This document shows, piece by piece, positions 18,260 through 26,869 of a stretch of DNA of 64,000 nucleotides. Position 1 is the first letter of the stretch. Every line of letters starts with the position of its first letter. The position numbers were made by a program, and so were the translations under genes. The stretch is from Vibrio harveyi NBRC 15634 = ATCC 14126 = KCTC 12724 (GTDB lineage Bacteria; Pseudomonadota; Gammaproteobacteria; Enterobacterales; Vibrionaceae), in the NCBI RefSeq assembly GCF_001591145.1, contig NZ_BCUF01000006.1, positions 93,745 through 157,744 on the forward strand, given 5' to 3'. Below the pieces are notes generated by a model that saw only the letters and a program-made list of their open reading frames with translations, had not been told where the DNA came from and did not search any database.

Positions 18260-19168
18260 TTATCTGTCTTTTGGATCCAGCGCATCGCGCAGACCGTCAC
18301 CAACGTAGTTGAAGCAGAATAGAGTCACAACCATGAACGCTGCTGGGAATGCCAGCTGCCAGATTGCTACTTCCATTGTTTGTGAGCCTTCTTGTAGAAG
18401 TGCGCCCCAACTTGTCATTGGTTCCTGTACACCAAGACCAAGGAATGAAAGGAATGATTCCGTTAGAATCATGCTTGGGATAAGTAGTGTTGAGTAAACC
18501 GCTACGATACCCAATACGTTTGGAACGATGTGGCGAGTGATGATCTTCCAGTTGCTCACACCACAAACGTGTGCCGCTTCAATAAACTCTTTACTACGCA
18601 GGCTTAGCGTTTGACCACGTACGATACGAGCCATATCTAGCCATGCGATAGCGCCGATAGCGACGAAGATAAGAACAATGTTACGACCGAAGAATGTTAC
18701 CAGTACGATAACTAGGAACATGAACGGTACCGCATATAGGATCTCAAGAATACGCATCATGATACGGTCAACTTTACCGCCAATGAAGCCAGAAGCCGCA
18801 CCGTAAAGTGTACCAATCACAACCGCAACTAATGCACCTAGAACACCAACCATTAGAGAGATACGACCACCAATCAGCGTACGTACGTAAAGGTCTCGAC
18901 CTAAGCTGTCTGTACCAAACCAGTGCTCAGCACTCGGACCAACGTGCATTGCATACCAGTCAGTATCATCAAAAGCGTAAGGGGCAATCATCGGTAAGAA
19001 GATTACCGCTAGGGTCATCAATGCAAGAATGAACAAGCTCACCATCGCCGCTTTGTTACGCATAAAGCGGATACGGGCGTCTTGCCACAAACTACGGCCT
19101 TCAACTTCCAGGTTCTCTGCAAATTTCTCGACCGCTTCAAGATTCTCTTTTTTCGTTAACATAACCAT
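18260..19168 (-). CDS. oppC: Oligopeptide ABC transporter permease OppC
   Basis: Inner-membrane permease of 302 residues with six helices, including a long cytoplasmic N-terminus before helix 1 (about residue 38). The EAA loop (EAAHVCGVSNWKIITRHIVPN) that docks to the ATPases is clear. The GTDSLGRDLYVR segment is characteristic of OppC/DppC. It lies nine bases after oppB. A second in-frame ATG at 19162 is a possible start, but the first has better ribosome-site spacing (AGGGA). Confidence 0.96.
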   Translation of the reverse strand: MVMLTKKENLEAVEKFAENLEVEGRSLWQDARIRFMRNKAAMVSLFILALMTLAVIFLPMIAPYAFDDTDWYAMHVGPSAEHWFGTDSLGRDLYVRTLIGGRISLMVGVLGALVAVVIGTLYGAASGFIGGKVDRIMMRILEILYAVPFMFLVIVLVTFFGRNIVLIFVAIGAIAWLDMARIVRGQTLSLRSKEFIEAAHVCGVSNWKIITRHIVPNVLGIVAVYSTLLIPSMILTESFLSFLGLGVQEPMTSWGALLQEGSQTMEVAIWQLAFPAAFMVVTLFCFNYVGDGLRDALDPKDR

Positions 19169-19177
19169 ACTTCCCTG

Positions 19178-20098
19178 TTAGTAGCGAATTTTCGGGTCAA
19201 TCATTGCTAGCAGAATATCAACGATAGCGTTGAATAGAATGAATAGGAAACCAATCAGAATGGTCACACCCATTACTAGCGAGTAGTCACGGTTGAAGGC
19301 AGCGTTGACAAACAGCTTACCGATACCAGGCAGACCAAAAATGGTCTCGATAACAACCGAACCTGTGATGATACCTACAAACGCTGGTCCCATGTATGAC
19401 ACAACAGGAAGCAGAGCTGGTTTTAGTGCGTGTTTCAGGATGATGTAACGGTAACTTAGACCTTTTGCGCGAGCGGTACGAATAAAGTTACTGTTCAATG
19501 TTTCGATCATCGAGCCACGAGTGATACGTGCGAAAGTCGCCACGTAGAGCAATGACATACCGATCACAGGTAGCACAATGTATTGCCACCCTCCGTCATG
19601 CCAACCACCCGCGGGGAATAAATTCCAATGGAGAGAGAACAAGTAAATCAGAGCAGGAGCCAATACGAAGGACGGCATAACTACCCCGAGCATCGCCGTT
19701 GACATTATGGCGTAGTCCACCCAAGTATTCTGCTTGAGTGCGGCTATGGTTCCAACCGTCACCCCCAAAATTACAGTGAAGATAAAGGCGATAAAACCAA
19801 CCTTCGCTGATACTGGTAATGCAACAGAGATTAGCTCATTTACTGTGTAATCTAAGTATTTGAATGAAGGACCAAAATCACCTTGGATAACGTTGGTCAA
19901 ATATGTGGTGTATTGCTCAAATACAGGCTTATCTAGACCGTATTTAGCTTCAATGTTCGCCATAACTTCTGGCGGTAATGGGCGCTCGCTCGAGAATGGG
20001 TTACCCGGTGCGAAACGCATGAGAAAGAAAGATACGGTGATCAAAACCAACATGGTTGGGATCGCCTCAAATATCCTTTTTGCGATGAATTTAAGCAT
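19178..20098 (-). CDS. oppB: Oligopeptide ABC transporter permease OppB
   Basis: Inner-membrane permease of 306 residues, exactly the usual OppB length. The N-terminal helix carries the family pattern (KRIFEAIPTMLVLITVSFFLMRF) and PGNPF; the EAA-type loop is RTARAKGLSYRYIILKHALKP. It forms the translocation pore with OppC. About 107 bases separate it from oppA, and the leader holds CTGTCACAG, a predicted OppZ pairing site 19-27 bases before its ATG. Confidence 0.96.
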   Translation of the reverse strand: MLKFIAKRIFEAIPTMLVLITVSFFLMRFAPGNPFSSERPLPPEVMANIEAKYGLDKPVFEQYTTYLTNVIQGDFGPSFKYLDYTVNELISVALPVSAKVGFIAFIFTVILGVTVGTIAALKQNTWVDYAIMSTAMLGVVMPSFVLAPALIYLFSLHWNLFPAGGWHDGGWQYIVLPVIGMSLLYVATFARITRGSMIETLNSNFIRTARAKGLSYRYIILKHALKPALLPVVSYMGPAFVGIITGSVVIETIFGLPGIGKLFVNAAFNRDYSLVMGVTILIGFLFILFNAIVDILLAMIDPKIRY

Positions 20099-20140
20099 AA
20101 ACTCACTCTTTCAGTCTGTGACAGTTAAAATGTAAATGAT

Positions 20141-20179
20141 AGGCTGCACACGCTCCTTCAATGGTGCGTGTGAGCCTTA
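20141..20179 (-). terminator. oppA-oppB intercistronic stem-loop
   Basis: AGGCTGCACACGC and GCGTGTGAGCCT form a long stem with one mismatch around a short loop. There is no good T run on the minus strand (ATCATTTAC), so it more likely stabilises or partly attenuates the oppA message than ends transcription fully. OppA normally greatly exceeds the permeases. Confidence 0.6.
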
Positions 20180-20205
20180 TTCTTATAGTTTTGAAGTGAC
20201 TTTAA

Positions 20206-21837
20206 TTAGTCAGCTTTGATGTAAAGATCTTTGGTGTAGATCTTTTCTTCCGCGTTGTTTGCAGGGAAACCACCAACGTGCGGATTTAATAGACGAGAAC
20301 GAACATACTGGTAGATAGGCGCAATTGGCATATCTTTCGCCATCAGTTGCTCAGCTTCTAGGTAAATTTTGGTACGCTCTTCTTCAGAAGTCGATTTGAT
20401 CGCTTTATCAATCAGAGCATCGTACTCTTTATTACCCCAGTGCTGACCACCAGTTGTGTTCGAGCTAACCATTAGGGTTAGGAATGAAGATGCTTCGTTG
20501 TAGTCACCACACCAACCGGCGCGTGCCACTTCGAAATCACCTTGGTCTTTAGTCGATAGGTAAGTTTTCCACTCTTGGTTTTCTAGCGTTACGTCTAGAC
20601 CTAGAGTTTTCTTCCACATAGAACCTAGTGCTACTGCTAGTTTCTTGTGGTTCTCATCCGTGTTGTATAGAAGAGAGAATTTAAGTGGGTTGTCTTTGCC
20701 GTAACCCGCTTCAGCCAATAGGCGTGCCGCTTCTGCATTACGCTCTTTTTGCGTCATCTTGCCGTAAGCTGGTAGCTCAGGGTTGAAGTGCGCTGTAATT
20801 TCAGGCGTTAGGAAGTAAGCAGGCTTCTGACCTTGGCCAAGAATTGCGTTTGCTACGATGTTACGGTCGATAGCGTAAGAAATCGCTTTACGAACGCGAA
20901 CGTCGTTGAATGGTTCTTTCTTAGTATTGAATGAGTAGTAGTAAGTACACAGGCTACCTTCAACCGATACTGATTCTGGGTGCTCTTTTTTCAGACGCTT
21001 AAAGTGCTCTGTAGGCAGTTTAGACGTGAAATCAATTTCACCAGATAGGAAACGGTTCATTTCAGCAACACCGTTCTCAATTGGAAGGTACGTTACTTTG
21101 TTGATAACCGTTTTGTCGTTATCCCAGTATTCGTTGTTACGAACAAGCTCTAGACGCTCATTCACAACCCAGTTGTTTACGACATAAGCGCCGTTACCTA
21201 CGAAGTTTTCTGGTTTCGTCCACTGATCACCAAACTTCTCAACTGTCGCTTTATGTACTGGTTTCATTGTTGTGTGACCAGCCATCATTACAAAGTAAGG
21301 AACGGCGGTATCTAGCTCAACCACTAGCGTGTGGTCGTCAGTCGCTTTAACACCTAATTCGCTCTTGTCTTTTTTGCCCGCAACGATGTCTTTTGCATTC
21401 TTCATCTTGGTGTATTCCATGTACCAAGAATATGGTGAAGCCGTCGCAGGATCGACCGCACGCTGCCAGCTGTATACAAAATCTTGCGCTGTTACAGGAT
21501 CGCCGTTAGACCATTTTGCGTCTTTACGTAGATGGAAGGTGAAAGTTTTGTTGTCTGAGGTTTCCCAGCTCTCAGCTACACCAGGGATAGTGTCGCCGTC
21601 TGCATTTTGGTTCACTAAGCCTTCAAGAAGATCACGAATCACATGCGACTCTGGAACCCCTTGAGATTTGTGCGGGTCGATTGTTGCAACTTCAGTACCG
21701 TTACCACGAACGAGTTCTTGTTTATCTGCTAGTTTAGTGCCTGCTGGAACGTCAGCAGCGAAAGCGGTAGAAGAAGAGGCAGCCACTGCCAGACCAGCAC
21801 CTAGAAGAAGGGCTTTGGTGATTTTGTTCTTATACAT
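20206..21837 (-). CDS. oppA: Periplasmic oligopeptide-binding protein OppA
   Basis: Family 5 solute-binding protein that captures peptides for OppBCDF. I choose ATG 21837 (543 residues), with GGAG eight bases before it and a clear signal peptide (KALLLGAGLAVAASSSTAFA, cleavage before ADVPAG). The frame extends to 21936 but has no signal there. SBP_bac_5 phrases include LEGLVNQNADG, WSNGDPVTAQDFVYSWQRAVDP, VRKAISYAIDR and WCGDYNEASSFL. The codons are biased toward those of highly expressed genes. It heads the operon. Confidence 0.96.
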   Translation of the reverse strand: MYKNKITKALLLGAGLAVAASSSTAFAADVPAGTKLADKQELVRGNGTEVATIDPHKSQGVPESHVIRDLLEGLVNQNADGDTIPGVAESWETSDNKTFTFHLRKDAKWSNGDPVTAQDFVYSWQRAVDPATASPYSWYMEYTKMKNAKDIVAGKKDKSELGVKATDDHTLVVELDTAVPYFVMMAGHTTMKPVHKATVEKFGDQWTKPENFVGNGAYVVNNWVVNERLELVRNNEYWDNDKTVINKVTYLPIENGVAEMNRFLSGEIDFTSKLPTEHFKRLKKEHPESVSVEGSLCTYYYSFNTKKEPFNDVRVRKAISYAIDRNIVANAILGQGQKPAYFLTPEITAHFNPELPAYGKMTQKERNAEAARLLAEAGYGKDNPLKFSLLYNTDENHKKLAVALGSMWKKTLGLDVTLENQEWKTYLSTKDQGDFEVARAGWCGDYNEASSFLTLMVSSNTTGGQHWGNKEYDALIDKAIKSTSEEERTKIYLEAEQLMAKDMPIAPIYQYVRSRLLNPHVGGFPANNAEEKIYTKDLYIKAD

Positions 21838-22338
21838 GCGTAAAACTCCAAGTTTTTCATTAGCATCCATGACTTCTCTGCAAGGGACTGGAACGGTCAG
21901 AATTTTAGAATTTTTTAGTACACTTTCTGAGCACAAAACACTAAAACCTTACAAAGACTGCGGCACACATTAGCAATCATTGAAGTAATTTGCCATAAAA
22001 ATGTAGCAAAAAAACTAATAATTCTGTAATTAGTGCTCGTATTTAGCAATAAATACTACATAGTTTGTATTGGGTAGATAAATGCAGATTTGCGAGTTCA
22101 TTTGGCAGGCAAAACTGTCGATAAATCTAAATTCAAACTCTTTGGTAGCATCTTATGCTAGATATATGTATAAAAATTAACATTTGTGACACATTGAGTC
22201 TAATTAATAATTGCATATATCTTGTTCGATATTTTTTATTGTGAACAAGGTCACCGAGAGGTGAAAGGAAGGAAAGGTGATGAATTTATCGGCAGGTCAA
22301 AGTAGGAAGTAAACTCCGTTTTTATCGTAAAAAAAGAA
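21838..22338. other. AT-rich control region upstream of oppA
   Basis: About 500 bases, very AT-rich from 21990 to 22240, containing the oppA promoter on the minus strand. Near 22255-22312 the plus strand has an unusual purine-rich run followed by a ten-codon open frame (ATG 22280, stop 22312); I do not call it a gene. No repeat or RNA gene is obvious otherwise. Confidence 0.5.
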
Positions 22339-22369
22339 AAAGCCAGATGAGATGAACATCTGGCTTTAG
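22335..22369 (-). terminator. Terminator of the moa operon
   Basis: AAAGCCAGATG and CATCTGGCTTT form an 11-base stem around 7 bases. The minus strand continues with TTTCTTTTTTT, a good T tract 30 bases after moaE. Confidence 0.85.
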
Positions 22370-22398
22370 TAGATTTGGTCGCAGAATAAAAAACGGTT

Positions 22399-22854
22399 CT
22401 ACTTTTCCCAACGCTGCGCAGCTTGATGGTCAGTATCTCGTGACTCAATCCAGCGGTTATCGCTCGTTGTACGTTCTTTTTTCCAGAATGGCGCTTTAGT
22501 CTTTAGGTAATCCATAATGAATTCACAAGCATCAAATGCCGCACCTCGATGAGCGCTTGAGACTCCTACGAACACAATTTGATCGCCGGTATCAAGGTCA
22601 CCAACACGATGTATCACACGGACCCCAAGTAATGGCCAACGTGACTCCGCCTCATTACAGATATCGATCAGGCTTTTTTCTGTCATTCCAGGATAATGCT
22701 CTAAGTGCAGACCGATCACATTATCACCAAGATTCATATCACGAACCTTACCGATAAACGTAACAACGGCTCCAGACGCAGTGCCTTCCGACAAGCGCTG
22801 ATATTCTTGATCAACAGAAAAGTCTTCAGCCTGTACAGAAACACGAGGATCCAT
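22399..22854 (-). CDS. moaE: Molybdopterin synthase catalytic subunit MoaE
   Basis: Large subunit of molybdopterin synthase, which inserts two sulfurs from MoaD thiocarboxylate into cyclic pyranopterin monophosphate. The 151 residues match E. coli MoaE (150). Conserved patterns are GAVVTFIGKVRD, LEHYPGMTEK, VRVIHRVGDL, VGVSSAHRGAAFDACEFIMDYLKTKAPFWKKE; the last holds the catalytic lysines. It starts one base after the moaD stop. Confidence 0.96.
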   Translation of the reverse strand: MDPRVSVQAEDFSVDQEYQRLSEGTASGAVVTFIGKVRDMNLGDNVIGLHLEHYPGMTEKSLIDICNEAESRWPLLGVRVIHRVGDLDTGDQIVFVGVSSAHRGAAFDACEFIMDYLKTKAPFWKKERTTSDNRWIESRDTDHQAAQRWEK

Positions 22855-22855
22855 C

Positions 22856-23113
22856 TTAACCTCCTGTCACAGGGGGGAAGAAAGCAACTTCATCACCCTC
22901 TTTCACTTCAGTATCCAGTGGGACAATAGATTGGTTTACTGCAGCGAGCAATTTACCAGGCTCAAGGGCCAGATCCCACTTACCTTCTGTACCTTCACCA
23001 ATTTCAACCAAGTGAGCACGAATCGCTTCAACATTGTTGAATTGATCATCGAGCTCAAGCGCATCGATACCAACCAGTTCACGCGTTTGAGCAAAGAAAA
23101 GAACTTTAATCAT
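22856..23113 (-). CDS. moaD: Molybdopterin synthase sulfur carrier subunit MoaD
   Basis: An 85-residue ubiquitin-like sulfur carrier. It ends in VAFFPPVTGG; the terminal Gly-Gly is adenylated and thiocarboxylated by MoeB before sulfur transfer to MoaE. The N-terminus IKVLFFAQTRELVG is standard. Start ATG 23113 overlaps the last base of moaC, so the genes are translationally coupled. Confidence 0.96.
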   Translation of the reverse strand: MIKVLFFAQTRELVGIDALELDDQFNNVEAIRAHLVEIGEGTEGKWDLALEPGKLLAAVNQSIVPLDTEVKEGDEVAFFPPVTGG

Positions 23114-23589
23114 TATTCCGCCTTGAAGTGACCAGATTTACCACCCGTCTTCTCTAGAAGACGAACTTGACCAATAACCATGTCTTTTTGTACCGCTTTA
23201 CACATATCGTAAATCGTCAATGCAGCTACAGAAGCTGCCGTTAGCGCTTCCATTTCAACACCAGTTTTACCTGCTAGCTTGCAAACGGATTCAATGCGTA
23301 CCATGTTCTCAGCTTCAATTGCTTCAAGTTGTACTTCTACTTTCGAAAGCAATAGAGGATGGCAAAGTGGAATTAGGTCCCACGTTTTTTTTGCCGCTTG
23401 AATACCAGCGATGCGTGCGGTTGCAAACACATCACCTTTATGATGTTGGCCAGAAACAATCAATTGCAGAGTTTCAGGTGCCATGTGAACGAATGCTTCT
23501 GCACGCGCCTCACGAACCGTTTCCGCTTTCGCTGATACGTCGACCATGTTCGCTTCGCCAGACGCATTGATATGTGTAAATTGGGTCAT
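23113..23589 (-). CDS. moaC: Cyclic pyranopterin monophosphate synthase MoaC
   Basis: Together with MoaA it turns GTP into cyclic pyranopterin monophosphate. I choose ATG 23589 (158 residues, AAGGAAAAACC before it) because translation then begins [17 protein letters not shown], the family N-terminus; the open frame runs on to 23703 inside moaB. Active-site regions [36 protein letters not shown] and the lysine in AVQKDM are intact. Its moaB-side stretch overlaps the moaB stop only in the unused extension. Confidence 0.96.
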   Translation of the reverse strand: MTQFTHINASGEANMVDVSAKAETVREARAEAFVHMAPETLQLIVSGQHHKGDVFATARIAGIQAAKKTWDLIPLCHPLLLSKVEVQLEAIEAENMVRIESVCKLAGKTGVEMEALTAASVAALTIYDMCKAVQKDMVIGQVRLLEKTGGKSGHFKAE

Positions 23590-23615
23590 GGTTTTTCCTT
23601 CGCTTTTAGGAAAGG

Positions 23616-24128
23616 TTATACAGATAGGTGTGGCATAAAGTTGCAAGGACGATGACTTGCATCTAGTTGTTGCTTGATGATCTTCGTCCACCCTGTGCGG
23701 CACGCACCTGTAGAGCCAGGCATTGCAAAGATAACAGTGTGGTTAGCGAAACCAGCAATCGCACGAGATTGAATGGTTGAAGTACCAATTTCTTCATAAG
23801 AAACCAAACGGAACAGCTCACCAAAGCCTTCTACTTCTTTATCGAATAGAGGCTTAAGCGCTTCTGGAGTGCTGTCACGTGAAGTGAAACCAGTACCACC
23901 AGTGATCATGATTGCTTGTACGTTTTCATCCGCAATCCACTGGGAAACGATCGCACGGATCTTGTACATATCGTCAATTACGATTTGCTTATCAACGACG
24001 TTATGACCTGCTTCCTTCGCGTGTTCAACTAGGTAACCACCAGAGGTGTCGTTTTCTTCAGTACGAGTGTCAGATACCGTTAGAACGGCAATGTTTGCAG
24101 GTTGAAATTTGCTTTCAGCGTGACCCAT
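23616..24128 (-). CDS. moaB: Molybdenum cofactor biosynthesis protein MoaB
   Basis: MoaB is related to the MogA/MoeA molybdopterin-binding fold. The 170 residues contain [17 protein letters not shown] (the MoCF signature), [15 protein letters not shown] and [13 protein letters not shown]. The exact step is unclear in enterobacteria, where MogA does the adenylation; it probably binds molybdopterin. It lies about 90 bases after moaA and 26 before moaC in the operon order A-B-C-D-E. Confidence 0.95.
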   Translation of the reverse strand: MGHAESKFQPANIAVLTVSDTRTEENDTSGGYLVEHAKEAGHNVVDKQIVIDDMYKIRAIVSQWIADENVQAIMITGGTGFTSRDSTPEALKPLFDKEVEGFGELFRLVSYEEIGTSTIQSRAIAGFANHTVIFAMPGSTGACRTGWTKIIKQQLDASHRPCNFMPHLSV

Positions 24129-24229
24129 TTGTTCACCTATTCTTTAATTTGCTTTTTGATACGCAAGGTATCGATTCTGGAAAAATCATCAGAAGCCACG
24201 TCTGCTCCTGATGTGAAATCTGATTGGAG

Positions 24230-25219
24230 TTAACCGCCGATAGACGCAAGATGCGGCGTCATACCAGTGTTGCCATCGTGCAAGAAGTGACTTACGGATT
24301 TGGTTTGCAACTGTGCCTGAATACGTTCAATCAATTCGCTTTCTTGCTCGTCGCGCTCTAACAGGTCACGTAACTCCACGCCATGTTCACCGAACAGACA
24401 AAGATGCAGTTTACCCATAGCCGAGACACGAAGTCGGTTACAGCTCTCACAGAAGTCTTTTTCATAAGGCATGATAAGACCAATTTCACCCTTGTAATCA
24501 GGATGAACGAAAACCTGAGCAGGTCCATCATTATGAGAACGGACTTTCAGTAACCAACCGTTGGCGATTAATTGATTTCGGATCGCAACACCAGAGACAT
24601 GGTGCTTAGCAAACAACTCATCCATTTCTCCTGTTTGCATTAACTCAATAAAACGCAATTGGATTGGACGGTCTTTAATCCAGTTAAGAAAAGCAGGCAA
24701 CTCACTGTGGTTAAGGTCTTTCATCAGCACCACGTTAACTTTGACTTGCTCATAACCCACTTCAAATGCGCGCTCGATACCATTCATCACCTCAGTGAAC
24801 TTATTTTCACCAGTAATTTGATGGAACATGCGGGGGTCAAGGCTATCCACACTAACATTAATATTAGTCAGCCCAGCTTCACGCCAATCAGCAACCTGTT
24901 TCGCCATGCGGTAGCCATTAGTCGTTGTAGCGACTTTTTTGATGCCAGGCGTCGTTGCGACAGAATGGATAATGTCAGTAAAGTCTTTGCGTAAACTCGG
25001 CTCACCACCTGTGATGCGGACCTTTGAGGTACCACAATCTGCAAACGCTCTTACGACACGCTTGATCTCAGGGAGAGATAAAAAAGACGAGTTTTTATTG
25101 CCCGATGGCTTGTAGCCGTCAGGAAGGCAATAGGTACATTTGAAATTACATACGTCAGTCACAGACAGACGCAAGTAATAGAACTTACGATGAAATTTGT
25201 CTTCGAATTGTTGCGCCAC
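24230..25219 (-). CDS. moaA: GTP 3',8-cyclase MoaA (radical SAM)
   Basis: First enzyme of molybdenum cofactor synthesis. I choose GTG 25219 (329 residues, equal to E. coli MoaA) because AAAGG sits ten bases before it; the longer frame to 25234 starts in the riboswitch. The N-terminal cluster is CNFKCTYC (CxxxCxxC) and the C-terminal cluster is [11 protein letters not shown] followed by C in [10 protein letters not shown]. The conserved double glycine ends the protein (ASIGG). It heads moaABCDE. Confidence 0.97.
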   Translation of the reverse strand: MAQQFEDKFHRKFYYLRLSVTDVCNFKCTYCLPDGYKPSGNKNSSFLSLPEIKRVVRAFADCGTSKVRITGGEPSLRKDFTDIIHSVATTPGIKKVATTTNGYRMAKQVADWREAGLTNINVSVDSLDPRMFHQITGENKFTEVMNGIERAFEVGYEQVKVNVVLMKDLNHSELPAFLNWIKDRPIQLRFIELMQTGEMDELFAKHHVSGVAIRNQLIANGWLLKVRSHNDGPAQVFVHPDYKGEIGLIMPYEKDFCESCNRLRVSAMGKLHLCLFGEHGVELRDLLERDEQESELIERIQAQLQTKSVSHFLHDGNTGMTPHLASIGG

Positions 25220-25220
25220 G

Positions 25221-25380
25221 GAACACCTTTCCAAACACGGGAGGCATAATCATTTCCAATTATGCCCTTGTGACAGAATGTCACTGGCTCAAAACGCCTA
25301 TCCTTAGACTTAGCATAGTGAGCTCGGAGTTATGGCAACCAGAGGAGGTAAACCCCTGATAGCTTTGCCGTGTAAAATAC
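25221..25380 (-). promoter_or_regulatory. Moco (molybdenum cofactor) riboswitch in the moaA leader
   Basis: On the minus strand ACACGG (25368-25373 complement) can pair with CCGTGT (25235-25240 complement) to close the structure. Inside are GGCAA/TTGCC, and a hairpin GGCATAAT/ATTATGCC with a GGAAATG-like loop, followed by CTCCCGTGT and GGAAAGGTG just before the GTG start. The arrangement and the 3' sequence match the E. coli moaA Moco element as I remember it. The 3' end covers the ribosome site, so it likely blocks translation when cofactor is plentiful. Confidence 0.85.
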
Positions 25381-25433
25381 TTAATATTTGTAATGGAATC
25401 CAGACTTGAGTGATAAAAAACTCTCTAGAAACA

Positions 25434-25482
25434 CAATTTACCGCTTAGTGAGTACCCCTTTGGCACTCATTAAGTTAAATTG
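25434..25482 (+). promoter_or_regulatory. Long imperfect inverted repeat in the yvcK leader
   Basis: CAATTTA (25434-25440) pairs with TAAATTG (25476-25482), and TGAGTaCC pairs with GGcACTCA inside it, around a small loop. It ends 34 bases before the yvcK start. It may be an mRNA leader structure or an operator; its role is not known. Confidence 0.4.
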
Positions 25483-25516
25483 TAGTCGTTTTTTACAAGA
25501 TTATTAGAAGAACGTA

Positions 25517-26410
25517 ATGAATATCTACACCGATAAGAAAGTGGTCGCAGTTGGTGGTGGTCACGGTTTAGGCCGTATGTTGGCAGCATTAAAAGATTTT
25601 GGCAGCAATGCAACTGGCATTGTTGCTACAACCGACAATGGCGGTTCAACCGGTCGTATTCGCCATTGCCAAGGGGGTATTGCATGGGGTGATACGCGTA
25701 ACTGTATCAACCAGTTGATCACTGAACCATCAATCAGTTCCATGATGTTCGAATATCGCTTCAAAGGTACTGGCGAACTCGACGGACATAACCTAGGTAA
25801 CCTAATGCTGACCGCTCTGGATAACCTATCGGTACGCCCATTAGAAGCGATTAACCTTATTCGCAATATGTTGAAAGTCGACGTCAACATTCTGCCTATG
25901 TCTGAGCACCCTTCCGATCTCACCGCATTATCGGTCGATGGGCAATGGGTTACGGGCGAAACCAACGTCGATGAGATGGATGCCGATTTGCGTCGCCTCG
26001 ATCTATCTCCAGAAGTTCCCGCAACCAAAGAAGCTGTGACAGCGCTTGCTGAAGCTGACGCCATCATTCTTGGTCCCGGAAGTTTCTTAACAAGCATTAT
26101 GCCGCCACTACTCCTACCTGAATTGGGTAAAGCTATTGCCGCAAATCAAACTGCAAAAGTGATTTTTGTCGCCAACTTGAGTCCAGAGTATGGTCCTGCT
26201 GGGCGTATGACAATGAAGCAAAAACTCGAATGGTGCGAGCGTGCTTGCCAAGGAAGAAAGATTGATGTCGTATTGGCAGAAGAAACAGAGCCAGAGGTGC
26301 TTGAGAACTGGAATGTGGTCACCGAGTCGTTAGCTTCTACTAATCGCGATTGGCGTCATGATCGAGACAAGCTCAAACTTGCGATTGAAAACCAGTTGCC
26401 GTCGAACTAG
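25517..26410 (+). CDS. ybhK: YvcK/CofD-like family protein (gluconeogenesis factor, YbhK)
   Basis: A 297-residue cytoplasmic protein of the CofD/YvcK fold. It has the N-terminal nucleotide-binding motif VVAVGGGHGLGRML, TTDNGGSTGRIR, WGDTRNCINQLI and ILGPGSFLTSIMPPLL. Homologues bind UDP-sugars, and YvcK is needed for growth on gluconeogenic carbon sources in Bacillus; the enterobacterial YbhK role is unclear. It is divergent from moaA, the same neighbourhood as ybhK-moaA in E. coli, which supports orthology. Confidence 0.9.
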   Translation: MNIYTDKKVVAVGGGHGLGRMLAALKDFGSNATGIVATTDNGGSTGRIRHCQGGIAWGDTRNCINQLITEPSISSMMFEYRFKGTGELDGHNLGNLMLTALDNLSVRPLEAINLIRNMLKVDVNILPMSEHPSDLTALSVDGQWVTGETNVDEMDADLRRLDLSPEVPATKEAVTALAEADAIILGPGSFLTSIMPPLLLPELGKAIAANQTAKVIFVANLSPEYGPAGRMTMKQKLEWCERACQGRKIDVVLAEETEPEVLENWNVVTESLASTNRDWRHDRDKLKLAIENQLPSN

Positions 26411-26458
26411 AAAGTTCGCATCGAGAAAACGACTCCAGCTAGAGCCATTTGCTCGAAT

Positions 26459-26489
26459 GAAAAAGCCCTTCCACACCGGAAGGGCTTTA
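26459..26489. terminator. Bidirectional terminator between ybhK and luxU
   Basis: AAAGCCCTTCC and GGAAGGGCTTT form a strong stem with A and T runs between convergent genes. Confidence 0.82.
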
Positions 26490-26524
26490 TGTTTTAGTGC
26501 TCATTGAATAGCGTCTACAAAGCG

Positions 26525-26869
26525 CTAGTTTGTCCAAGAGCGATAGGCATCGCGTGTGACATCAAGCAAAGCGAGCATCTCTGTGGCATCCTCACCCTGC
26601 TCGGCTAACTGATTCGACTTCGCTTTTCGGTCGATCGCAATAGCCAAATCACACAGTCGATCTGCACCAAAGCTTGCGGCACTGCTTTTGAGTGCGTGGC
26701 TGATCTCTTTCAAATAGATCAATTGCTCATTGCCTTTAAGATCAGATAATCGGGTTATATAGGTGTCCATTTCCCCTAAAAAAATATCAAGCAAAACGGG
26801 CACATTATCACTGCCTATCTCAGCAGACAGCTCTTCAATCTTTTGCTGATTTAATACGTTCATACTCAT
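26525..26869 (-). CDS. luxU: Quorum-sensing phosphorelay protein LuxU
   Basis: A 114-residue HPt-domain protein that carries phosphate between hybrid sensor kinases (such as LuxN and LuxPQ in V. harveyi) and LuxO. The phosphorylated histidine is His58 in [15 protein letters not shown], the same position as in V. harveyi. The ATG overlaps the luxO stop by four bases, so the two are translationally coupled. It acts in the cytoplasm. Confidence 0.96.
   Translation of the reverse strand: MSMNVLNQQKIEELSAEIGSDNVPVLLDIFLGEMDTYITRLSDLKGNEQLIYLKEISHALKSSAASFGADRLCDLAIAIDRKAKSNQLAEQGEDATEMLALLDVTRDAYRSWTN

Noticed and set aside
22280..22312. Ten-codon frame after a strong purine-rich ribosome-site-like run
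   Set aside because: No promoter or conservation can be shown, and it overlaps the downstream region of the convergent moa operon; too short to call.
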